Made by a program: the position numbers and the translations under genes
Source: Wolfiporia cocos
Taxonomy: Eukaryota; Basidiomycota; Agaricomycetes; Polyporales; Phaeolaceae
DNA length: 64,000 nt
Assembly: GCA_029448655.1 (NCBI GenBank)
Contig: JACCLO010000014.1
Location: 1,488,001-1,552,000 of the forward strand
Direction of reading: 5' to 3'
In this document: in pieces, positions 1 through 13,243 of the stretch
Layout: each line of letters starts with the position of its first letter
Position numbering within the stretch: position 1 is the first letter of the stretch
The notes under the pieces: generated by a model
The model's input: only the letters and a program-made list of their open reading frames with translations
Told to the model about the DNA's origin: nothing
Database searches by the model: none

Positions 1-3000
1 CATCCGCTCGTCCACCGCGAAGCAGATCAGAAAGGTCTGAAGTCTTGGAGCGCAAACGGCCTGTTGTAGGCCTACTCAGCATCTCGACGTCGCGACCTTG
101 GGTGCCGCAGTCCCAACGTGAAAGAGCGTAAGAAAAAGAAAGAACGTGGTGAGACAAGGAGGGGGAGGCCGCATCCGCGAGCGGAGGAAGGACGTTATCA
201 ACGTTGAAGTGTTTGGTTTTAAGGTTTCATGACAAGGTCTCCCGAACGAGCAGATTCCAATTCGACATGGGCCATGCGCAGGCAATAGAACTTCCAATCA
301 CTCTCCGCGACGCTGGCAAGTCGATTTACTTCCGGCCATCGGCTATCAACGATCCTCTTCCAGGGCTCACCGTTTCCAAGTCGGTTCATCCGCCGTCGGG
401 GTCGCTTGTTCGCCTAACGATCTCTGCGCTAGCTGACATTCTCGACGACGGGCCACACTGTAGGACGCTTGTGGATTCCAACACGAAATACCATAATCAG
501 CGGGACATGAATTTGTGCGCAGCGCTGGTGGCGCCAATCCATGTCTCACGTTGGGCGTCATGAAACCACTCCGTCGCTAATAACGTTACCAGTAATGACA
601 GTTACTTCAAATTGACCACAACAATGGCAAAGTAACGAATCCGAATCCGCACTGGGTGCAAGGTATTCTCGACAGCCTACCTGGTCGCACCGCCCGCCCG
701 TCAGTTGTAGCTGAGACTCTCCATATCCGTACTATATCTGGGAAGGTGCTAGTTCATCAGCGTTCGATAGCCATGCGGCGGCGCGGCATCAATGTCGACC
801 ATCTTTGGCCCTCAGACCATGCTCCACGTTGATCTCGTTAATCAGATTTAGATAGAGCCTCAGATTTTCTTCTAAACCAATGCTAGACACGCTGGCGACG
901 CAAGCACATAACACTGCGGGTCGTTACGTGTTGCTCTTTCACGCGCCTCGGGACAGTGAGCCGATGGGTGAGTTGAAACCGCCGGCGGAGGCAATGGCCA
1001 GAAGAGTCTCCGCACTTGGTTAGAAATAGCGGAAATTTTCATGTCCGATCCGGGAGATACAAAGAGATTCAATCTGCCAAGGGATTCCGCGATGAATTCA
1101 GGTGCAGGTGGGGCCCAGACTATGGTCTGGGGTTCATTAGCTCGTTCATTATCATTCGTACTATTGGGCTACCCGATCAGGCTGAAGAAGACTGCCGGAT
1201 TGCTCGGGCATCACAGAAGGAACCCTGTCGGATCCACGAGCCTGCATGCATCATGAGCAAGTCAAAGCGGCTTCGAAGTGCCGAGTCCCTCGGGAGACGC
1301 GAGGCATCAATAACGGCACGGAGGGGATAGTGCAACAGAACACGGGCGAGGACAAAAGAAACCAACTCACAATTAGAAGACGGCGTCGCTATGATCCTTG
1401 TAGTCCTCAAGGATTTTCAGCTACGCAAAACTGCAGAACTCGTCTATATTCCCGCAACGCGATGTGGATACGGAGTGGCACAGCATACCGGCGAGGGCTT
1501 GGATTTAGAACTTGCTTCGGCGGTGGCGATGTCTAGAATGTCTGGAATGTCTTCGGTCACTATGGGAGCAAAACCGTCGGTTAGCGATCAGGCATCTCAC
1601 GGTCCCTGCTCCCTTGTACGTCCATCGCCCTTCTTTTCTTCGTTCTTCGAGCCTCTCGAAAACGTTGACACTGCAATCCCCACACAGATGCGAAGTGATC
1701 TAGATGATCGAGAAAGTTGAGTCTGTCGAACAACGTACCCTTGATCAGATGAATCCTGATGTTGTTTCAGGTTGTCGAGTGGGAGACGTAGGCTGGGGCT
1801 CGGGTGTTGCAGTTGCGACGGGTAATTTAATCGCCTAAAGTACTTTATATGGTGGACATATTCTAAGGAGGTTCCTCTTTTCTCCTCACGATGATTCGGC
1901 CGCTCACTAGGTACCAATGACTTGCCTCTGAAATCACACGCCGTTTCGCTATGTTCCTGTTCGAGACAGATATTTTTTGCGGTCAGTCGATGTTCAAAAG
2001 CGCGCAAATAAACTATAATGCGGATCACACATCACGCTCGAGCGGGCGCCCACTAGTCTACTGTACTGTGATGCCATATCACTTGCGCTTGAGGGCCTCG
2101 GATACGAAATGTGCCAACCGCCTTTATCAGAAGGGCGGCTGACTGGCTTGGGTTATGCCACATAAAGATTGGTTATACGCGATATATATTTGTAAACGCG
2201 CAGTGCAGATTGTCCTCGAGTCTTCTCGGTCTTGACGTTGCGGTGCGTTCTGCCCATTGTGCGAAGGCCCAGAGCCTTCAGAACACGGAAATTGACTGCG
2301 CTAGAATCTAGACGAGGTGTACAGGCTGGTTGGCGCCACAGACCATTGGCGCCACCTGCTCCGGGTTCTGTCTGAGCGACCCTTGATGGCTGCGGGCAAA
2401 TCGTAGTGGAGCAGCGCCTATGTAAATTGAATTGTGCTTCCCGTGAGAGCTCTCTCGGGAGGTAATCTATCATATTCATGTCATTGCGAAGAGACCACTG
2501 TATGTTTGCTATCCCCATGAGGAAGACCGCAATGATCCACGGAGCATGTCTGTCGCAAATGTGTAATAAAGCAAACGGGTCAGCAGAGAGGCATGAGCGA
2601 CTACCTACCGAATTGTCAGTCTTCTTGGTCAAGGATACGTGCGAAAATGTACGTACCCGATCAGAGCGACGCAAGGTCCTGCAACGTGCATACCTAATGG
2701 AGTGGGTCGTCGTCAGCGACTGCGAAAGTAATGTACTCCCGTATCAACTTAGCCGAGTACCTCTCGGTATAGCTGTCGGAGGTGGATTGTAAACGGTCAC
2801 GTCGGCCGTTTGGCCGCGGCGCGAGCTGTGATGCGATTATACCGTATACCGTAATGCCGGAGTCCGTGCACTCGACAGAAATGCCTGGACCGTGCAGTTA
2901 TCCCCGCGGATGGTCGCGCAATTGGTAATGACATCCAGCGAGATGGGGACCGACGGGTTTGGAGCCTTGCCTTTGAGACCGAGCTTGTTGCGATTCATCC

Positions 3001-3795
3001 ATGATCTCGGTTTTAGTAAGTAAGAAATGTCTTGCTTGAGCAAATTGAGGATGGGGATAAGAGACAGGCAGATATCTTGTAGCGCCGTCCGATGGTGAGG
3101 TTGGCAAACTAGGGGGTCAAATTCGTTACTATAGCAGCTTGATTTATGCACATTGATTGATGAATCGATTGTCGTGGACTGCGCTGCTCTAGTGTGTGCG
3201 ACAGCTGCAAGTTAGTTGCTTCGGATCAGTCATAATACAATAGAATCAATCGATAATGAGCCACATGAATCTGAGCTAAGGTCAGCCCGTCCAAATCACT
3301 GAGACCTGCGTCAAGCTAAATTTCATTCGATTGCGTAGAGAGCCTGGTGCACATTTAAGATTTAATACAGAAGCTCGTGTGTCGAGCGCGGCTAAGCGCC
3401 TGGATTATAGATAACGGTATCTTTCTTGGAAAAGAGCTGGAAGGCCGGAAGATGGTGCCTTCCGTGCATGAAGGAACTCGTGTTCTCAGCGACATGCACA
3501 TCGTTATTGACACGATGAGCGCAGCAATGAAGCAACCCTTGGCGTTGAACGTTTTGAAGTTATCGACCCGATTGTGGTCCCAGCAACAAGATTCCAGGTA
3601 TATAAGTACGGAAGTAGCAACCTCTATTGAGCGCCTGATAAGTCAGTTAATTATTGGCTGTCATGTATAATGTAAGCCCCAGAATAATATCCCAATAAAC
3701 GGAAGTGGCCACACTTGACCTTACGACTGCTTGAACGGTCACGCACGCGCACGACGCGTTACTTACGCGACAACTCTCCCCCAGACGCGTCTACC
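1..3795. other. No supportable gene; left intergenic stretch
   Basis: I read all frames of this 3.8 kb and found only short open stretches (at most about 140 codons) without recognisable domains, without chains of phase-compatible exons, and with composition unlike the coding regions to the right. Its last part is presumably the promoter of the cohesin gene that starts at 3796. A decayed gene or element cannot be excluded. Confidence 0.5.
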
Positions 3796-6700
3796 ATGGC
3801 CGAGATCGAAAGCTCGCAGGAGGTACGAAGATCGCAGCGCGAAAAGAAACAGAGAGAACACTTCGTAAATGGTGTGTGTTCTCACCATCTGGCTTTGACG
3901 CGTTATTGATGGACGCCGCAGTGGATAGTACATTGCTAAAGCGCAAACGTTCAGATGAGACTACAGACGATGATGGCGCGCAGAACCAAACATCTGACTC
4001 TGAGTCCGACCGCGACAACGCGGACGCCGAAGAAGACTTCAGTACTCCGAGGACGAAGGCGAAGGGTGCTGTGAAGCGTTCACGGAAGACGAAAGCCCCA
4101 CAACCCGCCAAGAAGCCACGCCCAGTCAAGAAGACTCCCGCTCCCAAAGCTACCTCGAAGTCCACCGTTCCTAAGCCTAGAAAGACGGCCGCCAGGTCTA
4201 CGACGCGCAAGGCAAAGCAACGAGGCGACGACGCGGCTGCATTCGATGCTGAACAAGTTGCAAAGGACACCAAGATTTCTGGAGACAACCCGCTATTCAG
4301 TGAGTCGCACTATCTGCCTTCCCGCGCTTCTTACATTGCGCATCTACAGATGCCATCATGAACCCTGCGGCTGCCCTACAGTCGACGGTCGAGGACTTCC
4401 TTGAATCACTCACACGCACGCCTGGCCTTAGCTTAGCTGAGCTGATTGTTTGCGTACTCCGAGCATGTGGCTCGAATGATTCAGTGAATGCAGACGAAGT
4501 TGTTGATTACGACGGAGTAGTCGACGCTCTCGATAACTTCACAGAAGGTCTCAAGAAGGTTTGAGAGCAGATTATCCATAAGGGCCAGTACAACTAACTG
4601 CATATATATGCAGGATGACTCCCCTATATATCCTCTGACATCGAAATTGCCCGTTTTCAAACGCTTTCGTGGCTCCCTTTCCGAACTCCTCGAACGCTTG
4701 ATTGCGTCCTCTGCAGAACTCGGATCGCTTTACACATCTGACCTGATGGCGACGCTACAAACATGGGTTGTTGCCATGTCGTCTTCGCAGCTACGAAGCT
4801 TCCGTCATACGGCAACGGTCATCGCGCTTGAAGTCGAGACTGCGCTATGTGAAGTAGCAGCTGCGGTCGAAAAAGAGGCAGAGGTTGTGAGTCGACAACG
4901 GGAAGGTGAACGAAAGCGCAGGACCACGGCCAACAAGGGTAAAGGTGGAACGCCACGTGAAAAGGAACTGGAGACAAAAGCAGCGGAAGTACGCGAACGC
5001 AGAGCCAAACTCGCAGAATATCTGAAGGAGTTTGTAGACGGGTAAGCAAAGCGGCACATTCAACAGTCTGAGACTCACAGGCAATTCGTAGTGTGTTTGT
5101 GCACCGGTACCGCGATCTTGACCCGAATATCCGTGCTGAATGCGTGCGTGCGATGGGATTATGGTTTGAAAAATATCCCGCACATTTCCTGGACGGAGCG
5201 TATCTGCGCTATGTCGGCTGGGTTCTCTCCGACGCGCAAACGCAAGTACGACTTGAGGCAGTGCGAGCCTTGGCGTGTGCGTACGAGCAAACCGCCTATA
5301 TAGGCGCTGCAGCACTCCAGCATTTCACCGAACGCTTCAAGCCTCGGCTCGTAGAGATGGCTGTTGGCGATATTGAACTCTCCGTGCGTGTTGCTGTTAT
5401 CCAGGTTCTCCAGGCCATCGACGGGCATGGTCTACTCGAAGATGAACAGCGTGAACGCTTATGCCTCTTGGTCTTTGACGAAGAAACGCGGGTTCGCAAG
5501 GCCGTGAGTGGGTTTGTACGCGGTGTCTGGGAAGAGTCCGTCGAGGAACGGCTAGTCGGCAAGAAGGCGAGCGCCAAAGATAAACAACGGGCGCAAGTGA
5601 AGGCACTGGGCATGCTCCTCGTCAAGTGGGGACGTGCCTTGGATAAGGCCTCGGGCGAGCCTGAATCTGACGAAGAGGGCGGGAATGATCTTGGCGAAGG
5701 TCCATCAAAGCGGGTGAAATCACGAGGGGTGGCATCGTTGATTGCTTCCCAACATAAAGGGCGTGTCGAGCTCATTGTCGAGGCCCTGTGGGCAGAGGTG
5801 GAACCGGTCAGCGATTGGGAGAATTTGTTGGATATTCTCCTACTCGATCATTCCGCGGCAGGTGAAGAATCATCCTCAGGAGGGCACGAGTCAACCCAAG
5901 ATTCGGGAGTAGATGAGGCCTGGAGATTGGAAGAAGCAGAAGAGGCAATATTGCTGGAAATGCTTGTTGCAGTTATAAGGAAGGCTAAAGCAGATTTGGC
6001 TGGCGCCAAAAAGGTCAGTCGAACCAACGACTCGTGTATAAGGGTTTTCCATATATGCTCACGCTCCGGAGTAGGGAGAAGACGAAGAATTGTCGTCTAA
6101 CATCACCCGCGCTCTGATCAAGGCGATGCCGAGACTGTTTGTCAAGCATCAGACGGACGAGAGTAGAATGGCCGATGTGCTGCTTATTCCCCAATTGATG
6201 AACCTCGACTTGTACTTGGAGATGAGAATGATGACGGTATATTCCTTTACTTCAGGGCTGAAACAAAGCTAACCGTGATCAAGGCATACGCTACTCTCTG
6301 GGAAGATATCTCAAAACAATTCCTATCACATTCGTCACCAATTATCCTGGCCAATGCCGTGGCGACTATCCGTTACATGATGGATGCAACTAGTTTGTCT
6401 AAGACTAACAGCACGAAGATTCTCGAGCTTGAAGACGAGTTATCTACGTCACTCCGCGATGCTCTCGCTGCGCGCGACGAGATTGAGCTAGCATCGTTCA
6501 GCGAGGACGAAGTATTAGCTTTAGAGGCCATCAACACTCGACTGGCCGCCCTGGTCGGCGTACGGGACATGACTGCGTGGATGGAAGAGGATGAAGGTGG
6601 CAAGCAGAGCAGTGCCTGGGACATCATCAGCGCCCTGGCAGAACGCTGCAGATTGGGCTATCGAGAGGAGGAGATGGTGAGCACACAGTTATTGTATAAG

Positions 6701-8769
6701 CACAGGCTATGGACTAATGTAAGGCAGATGGTTGATCGAGCGTTGCATGTTCTAACGTTGCACATTATCTGGAAGGCCCGACTGCTAACTTCTGCTGACG
6801 AATTGTCCCCCGAGGAGATTCGCTTCAAAGATAAACTCAGCGAGCAGCGTGATTATCTCCTGGAGAAACTGCTCGAATTTGCCGTAGGAACCCAGTCTAA
6901 CACAGCGGAAGGCGTTAGACGAGCTGTACGCCTACATTTACCAGTACGCCCGTAACCATTATTGACTTATGATTAATTCTACAGGCATTTCAAAATCTCA
7001 TGAACCTACATATCCTCTTCTGTCCTGCGCAGTCCGTAGCACCCGACGGAAATCGGCTACCCACCGCATCATTACCCCTCACTCTTGATGATGATGCGCA
7101 ATATCGATGTGCAGGTTTTATTCAGGCAGAAATCGAGCGGTATATTGATGAACTGGACATCTCTGCTCCACAAAGAGATCGTGACAGCGACGACGACAGG
7201 AGCGATGCCAGCCAGTCGGAGGTCGAGAATGACGGAGAGCGCGCTATCAAAGCGAAGAAAGCACCTCAGACTCAGAGTGGTATACTGGGTGAGTCATACG
7301 CAGGGCTATCTTCCTGGGATATTTTGAGCAATTCGTTGACAGGTGATCGCCCGACAACCCGAACACAATTGGAGAAAGAGTATGTATTCCTCAATGTGAT
7401 AACCACCTTCTTGCGTGCCATTCGCGCGGGTGTTATCCATTTCCAGCATTCGACAATCATACTCGCGCATTATGGAAGGCTGGGCCCTGCATTCGATCTC
7501 TGTACCAAAGTCATCATTGACATCTTGCGAGAGGAAGGCATGTACAAGAACAACGGTGATGGGGTTGTCGCGGTCATATGTCAAGCACTGCGCGATGTGA
7601 GTCTGTCCTACATCTACAATGATGTTACAGCATGCTAACATAGGCTTAGTCATTCACCCTGCTCCTCGACGGCATGGTGGAGAGCGAGGAACACTCTACA
7701 GCTCTAGCGAAGAGCCTTGCTGCTTGCTTCATGATTCGCGGTGCACAACTAGCCGTTATCCGGAAGCTGAATAGTCAATACATCATCGCGATCCACATCA
7801 CCAGTCTGAGCTGGATGGCAAAACGTCTAGCAGCATACGAAAGTGCCAAAAACAAAAAATCTCGCAACAAAGCAATTTTGTTCTTCAAGCTACTACAACC
7901 ATTAGTGACTGGAATAGACAACCGGGATGCTCTGAAAATGTACGTAACGGACATGATTTCCGTCCGGAGACTAGTGCTTAAATGAATTGCACAACTAGCA
8001 AAGCCCATTTGGATCAAGTTATAGCACAACACAAACTAGACATACCCCCTACCGCCAAGTCCTGGGAGCCGTACCGTGCCTATGAGAAGAAACTTTCCAC
8101 TGTGCTCTCAAAGGAGAAATGTGTGTATAATCTGCATGATTTCAAGCCAATTCTCTGACTGCCGTTTCCACAGCTGCCGGCACAAAAGGCAAAAGAGCAT
8201 CGAAGAAGGCCGGGAAGAGCGCAGAAACGGTTACTACGGACGACGAAACTGGACATGAGACCGTAGGCGAAGACAATGCAGCGCCTCTAACGCGTCCAAA
8301 GCCTAGAGCCCGGCATCGAGGAGTGCGATCTGCTGCGCCCGCCACCGACGAGGAGGGTGATGCAGAAAGCCCTCTCACACTGCCCTCACCCTCTGAAGAG
8401 CCACTCACTCCTGCCTCAATACCGGATGAGCCTGCTACTTCGGCCGCCGTTCCAGAACCGCACACACCTATAGCCCGTTCACGATCTCGCGCAGCATATC
8501 AACGCAGAATGTCCGAACGGAGATCCACAAGTCCTCTGACCTCATCTCCGGAACCAGAGATTGACCAGTCCCAACTAGTGACGCCTCTTGCCTCGCGCAA
8601 ACGAGGTCGTTCACCAGAACGGGAAGAGGAGGACATCACGGGCGGCTCACAGGGACTCAACAGCTCCCAGAGAGCTGCCGAAAACGAATCTCTACCGTCC
8701 TCGTCACAAGCATCTCAGGCAACTCAAGTAAATGAAATCCGGATCAAGAGGAAGCGAGTCCGGCATTGA
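3796..8769 (+). CDS. SCC3: Cohesin subunit SA/STAG (Scc3/Irr1/Psc3 family)
   Basis: HEAT-repeat subunit of the cohesin ring that binds Scc1/Rad21 and helps load and hold cohesin on chromosomes in the nucleus. I join 13 exons: 3796-3871, 3922-4299, 4350-4558, 4614-5041, 5092-6013, 6075-6236, 6284-6676, 6728-6925, 6985-7288, 7343-7596, 7650-7939, 7999-8120, 8174-8769, giving 1443 aa. All introns are 47-61 nt, GT-AG and phase-consistent. Residues 1-130 are a charged K/R- and S/D-rich tail. The STAG domain follows (LFNAIMNPAAALQ, then LAELIVCVLRACG). The stromalin conservative domain starts at VFVHRYRDLDPNIRAEC in exon 5 and continues as MGLWFEKYPAHFLDGAYLRY. HEAT-like helices fill exons 5-12, and the last 200 residues are acidic and disordered. 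The 51-nt intron at 6677 and the 54-nt intron at 7289 are also open in frame, so retention is possible. The ATG at 3796 is chosen because it splices in phase 1 into exon 2. Confidence 0.93.
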
Positions 8770-9118
8770 GCAATAGAAACTCCCGTATGCAGTGTATTTT
8801 CGTTCTCTATTCCTTGTCTTTTGCTGTATTGTGCTTGATCTTGTGCAATGTATTCACCGTATGCGATGGACATTGTAACATCAACTGAGTATTGTGAAAA
8901 TTGCGTCAAGTCCGAAGGTATCTGCTTTAGAATGCTGATGTTACGCAACGCAACAACGAATGTGATGATAGCGGAAAAGCAATAAACGTGCTCGCTGAAG
9001 GTAGCTGAGCAGATAGTTAATATAAATAGTATCGAATAAATCAGATCCTCATCCTGTTGATCATACAATATTAGCAATGCCTGAGGCCGACTATGTATAA
9101 TAAAACGCACGTCGTAAG
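8770..9118. other. Convergent 3'-end spacer
   Basis: AT-rich spacer of 349 bp between the 3' ends of the plus-strand cohesin gene and the minus-strand coiled-coil gene. It must hold both polyadenylation regions. I see no further gene or repeat in it. Confidence 0.6.
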
Positions 9119-12100
9119 TCATGTCTTGAAAGTGGTTTGTGCAGTTCCAGGAGTACGGGCCGATAGAATTTCAGAATTATGTCTTGTCCTGGAGGGCGAG
9201 ACAGGGCTCTTCACGCCGATCGCCGCAGACATAGACTGCCGTCTGGACGGCTGGTTGCCTTTGAGGTCTTCGGGAGAGATGCCCAGCATATCACAAAGCT
9301 CCATTTGTGCTTGAGTCATGGCTTGGAACTCGGCAGAAGGACTCTCCGAGGATAACGCTGAATGAAGACATTGTCAGAGCATGGATATGTCGAACAGTCG
9401 AGGACACCGACCTGTACGACTCGACGGCAAGTCTGTGACAATGTTGCCGAGAGCCGCCCGAAGAGGCATAGGAGGCACAGGAGGAATCTCCTCCCATTGC
9501 GAGCCTCCAGCCGAGCGGACGCCGGGCGATAGTGCCAGGCTCGCCCGGTGGACACTGCTGACGGACGAGCGTTGGCTGCGCCTGTGAGTGTGCACCGAGG
9601 AGCGCAAGCCAGCCTTCGTCGCGCGCGCACTGTTCTTGCGAGCCAAAATGACTCGGCTAGAGCGACGGCTCACGGAGCCTTCTCTGGAGTTCACGAGGGT
9701 CACGTCACCTGTGCGATCGGCTAGATCGTCGAAGTCTTGCGCGACTTCCTGTGCTTGCTGCCACGCCTCGTCGCGCTCGGCCTCCAAGATCATGATCTGT
9801 TCACGCAGCTTCTGTCCATCCTCCAAGTGCTTCTTGAGGCTCTTGTTCAGCTTGTGAAGAGCCATAATGAGGGCGCTGCTCGAATGGACGTCGCGAAGGT
9901 GGGTCAATTGTCCCAGCTGCGATTTGACATCGTTCAAATCCTCGGTGATTTGATCCAAGTTGTCCTGGACTTCGGAGAGCTCCTCCAACGTCCTGGCTGC
10001 AGTCACGGCATCCGAGGGTTCGGAGCCATCCACCAACGACGATAGCGTAGCCATCAGCATCTTCCGCCTACGCGCGTTGAGCTTGTAATTCGTCTTGAGC
10101 TCCGACTCCAGCGCCTCCAGACGGGCAATCTCCTCCGGTAACGAGTCGTTGTACTCTTCCATGGACAGCAGCCGAATCGACGTCGGGTCGGCGATCTGCC
10201 GGATGGCCCGCGAGACGAGCTCCTGCAGCTGCTGCGACGAGAACGTCCACTCCACCTGCTCCTTCGTGAGACCGCGGAACTTGACCTGGGACGTCTGAAA
10301 CCGCGGCACCGACGCCGACAGCGTGGCGATGGACGGCTTGCGGACGGTGCTCAGGCCGCTCGTAACCGACGACACCGAGCCGGTGCGCGAGCGGGTGGAA
10401 ACGAGGGGCCTGCGCGGGCCCACCGGAAGAGGAGGACGTATCCGTGCGGCGCGCTTTGGCGCTTGCAGCTCGGGTGTCGCTACCCGAGCGGGAGGGGCTG
10501 GCGGCAGGGTCCGCTGCGTAGGCGGCGGGCTGGGTCTGTGTATCTCCTCGACGTATGGCGGCGGGGGCGGCATGGGTATCGGTTGCTCCAGGGCCGAATG
10601 CTCGCTGATGGACGGCATAGGAGAGGGAGGCATGGGCGAAGGGGGAAGCGGGACCGCCATAGCGTTGGGGGAGGAAGACAGCGACCGGCCGTCTTTCGCG
10701 ATGGAGGACCGACGTGTGGCGCCTGATTGCACGCCCAACTGCCGTGAGAGAACCGGTTGCTCATCTGCCACGTCTGGCAGATGCACTGCCGGCGGAGACG
10801 AGCTCGACGACGGCTCCTGCGCAGACATATACGCAGGCGGCGGGGATGCCACTGATTCTTGCGAATATGCCGAGTCGGGCGGCGGCGGTATTGGCGACAG
10901 AGGCGGCGGGACATGCCGTGTTCCCCCGTGCTGCTGAGCAACAGCGGTCTCCGCCGCACTAGTTGGTGGTGAAGAACTAAGTGCAGAGCCTGGCCTCGGA
11001 GAGGGCGCCGGGGATGGACTATGCGAGGGAACCGTAGAGGGCGTGCGGGCCTCCTCGATTGACGACAGGGGTTGTGCCTCGGACGGGTGCACAATGGACC
11101 CGCCATCCACAAGCACGATCGCCAGCCCGTCTTCGCTCACCCGCGCCCTCTCACTCGGGCCCTCCTCCATCGACGACGTCTTGGGCGTCCGCGCGCTGGT
11201 CGTCCGCGACAGCAGAGCGCGCTGCGCCCAGCGCATCTTCCTCTCCAGCGGCCCGCCGCGGTTCACGGTCATGGTCCGCGGAATGGGCGGCGGCGGGGGC
11301 AGCGGGGACGAGACGCCCGCAGAGAGCAGCGGGCTGAACGCGTACGGCGTCTCCGGGAACGTCTGCAGATTTGTCGAGCCGAGCACGAGCGACTCCGTGC
11401 TCGCGCGAGTGGGCGAGGGTAGCCCGCTCTGGGGATCCGCTATCGCAAGGGGGGGTAGGGAGCTTCCCGTGCGCTCGCGCCCGCGTCCCCGCTTCGGAAC
11501 CGCAGGCGCAACCGGAAACATGATGTCGAGGAGGTCGGGGGAGTCCACAGGCGTCTCGCCCCCTGGCAGCCGCGCGGTGACAGGCACAGAGGGGAACCCA
11601 AACGGACGTATAGCGTCAGTTGACGTGCGTGGTGACTGGAACATGGACTGTGGCGATGATGGGACCAGCGCCGAGTTTCGACGCTCTCCGATCGGGAGGA
11701 GGGCCATCGGCCGCGGGGCCCGCGTCGGGTGTACACTGGATTCGGAATAGGATCGCGCAACGCTTGACGGACTCTGGGAAGGCGTTGTCGGTGGCGTGAA
11801 GAGGCTCGTGGCGTCGTAGCTAGCCGTCGAATACACAGATGGGGTGGTCGTCGCTGTTCCAGGCATGAGCGAGAACATCGCACTACCAGGTTGTAGTTGT
11901 GATCCGCCCATCTCGTCGCGCATGCTCCCGCTAGCCCTGGCAGGTTCTGTCTCTGCGCGACGACGTGCTCCATCCGGAACGGGCGCACGAGTTTCCTTGC
12001 TCGCGGAGTGCCGTTGTTTTGACGCGCCTGGAGCCTCGTCCAAGACCATCGGCGTATTGGGCGCAGACGGCAGGGGCGATGGCGCCTCCTTGATCGGGGA

Positions 12101-13243
12101 GATGGGCGAGAACACCGCTGCCGCCGACGGGTCTCTTCCGTTGACCAACGACATCGAGCTGCGCCTCGACAGCGCCTGCTCTGAGCCCACGAAATCCTGG
12201 CTTGTGCGCCGCGCCTCGAGCGCGCTCGACAGGGAGTTCCGCCTGCTCTTGACGCCTGCAGGCAGCGGAGGCACTGGCGGCGCGTCAGCATCGGGCGTCG
12301 TGAGCCGTGAGTGAAGCGGGTGCTCGCCGCGAGGGAGAGTCGCCGAGTCTTGTCGCGCGATCGCGCCGCTGCGGTATCTCGATGCACGCTGATCGGGGGT
12401 GAGGACGAAGGCGCTTGCGACGAGTGCGCGAGCGAGCGTTGTGCCCGACACCGAGGACGATTCCTCGTCAGTATACAGGGATGCGGGCGTCGACGGTCGC
12501 GAGGGCACGGGCAGGTGAGTGCTTGATCCCGCCGAGGGGCCGGCAGACGCAGAGCGCTGGATCGCGACGTTGGACGGCGATAGGTTGGTGGGGATTTTTA
12601 TGGGCGTCGGTGTCGGCTTTCGGGGAGCTCCGCTGTTGCCCTAGAGGACCGCATCAATGAATGTATATTCGATGGGCGATCGTTAACGATCCTTACGTTT
12701 TCAGCGGGGTCAACAGCATCGCCATCTGCGTCCGGAGGAGTGACGTGGATTGCCTGGTCATGGGAAGTCAATGTCGCGACATTGTCCGCAGACAGAAGCA
12801 CGTACCTCGCCCGATGCTCCCGCAGCCGGCTCGATGATAATGATATCATCCTCCGCGGAACTCCTCTGAGCCTCGATTGCCTCCGTGCTTGCAAGGGCAA
12901 GCGACACCGAGCTCCCACCTGTCCGCGCTAGAGAAGCATTGCGCTTTGGAGGAGTGCGAGATCCCTCAACGAAGAGGCCCGCCGGAAACCAATCGGAGTA
13001 CGACTGCCGATAGTCGAGGTCAAGCTGTACTTGAGGCGTAGATGCGCTGCCGTCAAATGAGCCTTGCTGACGCTGCTCAAATCCAGATTGGAAAGCAGGG
13101 TGATTGTGCTTCTCGTAGATTTCGACGACATCCTGCGAGGTGAACGAACCCGGTGATGGAGGTGATTGTGCGCGCTTGTGCCCGGTGAGGCTCGTGATCT
13201 TCTTCTGGACCTTTCTCCTATTAAATAACGCAGATGGAAACAT
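9119..13243 (-). CDS. Pro/Ser-rich scaffold with C-terminal coiled coil; possible Uds1 domain
   Basis: Four exons, complement of 9119-9357, 9412-12640, 12697-12753 and 12806-13243, give 1320 aa; introns are 51-56 nt and phases agree. The N-terminus (MFPSALFNRRKVQKK) is basic. About 850 residues are low-complexity, rich in P, S, T and A, with many SP/TP sites and poly-Pro runs (PPPPPYVEE, SPLPPPPPIP). From about residue 915 comes a helical, Leu/Glu/Lys-rich region with a long coiled coil (RLEALESELKTNYKLNARR; LKKHLEDGQKLREQIMILEAE). The pattern LLSMEEYNDSLPEEIARLE followed by KLNARRRKMLMATLSSL resembles the 'up-regulated during septation' (Uds1) domain, judged from memory. The Ser-rich tail (RRSSRVIL, RRSQRSSVSS) looks like kinase sites. 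A role at septa or in polarity is inference only; the gene call is firmer than the family. Confidence 0.8.

Noticed and set aside
10323..11750. Long plus-strand open frames (204 and 235 codons) inside the coiled-coil gene
   Set aside because: Antisense of low-complexity Pro/Ser-rich coding sequence; the minus-strand frame runs over 1000 codons with matching exons.
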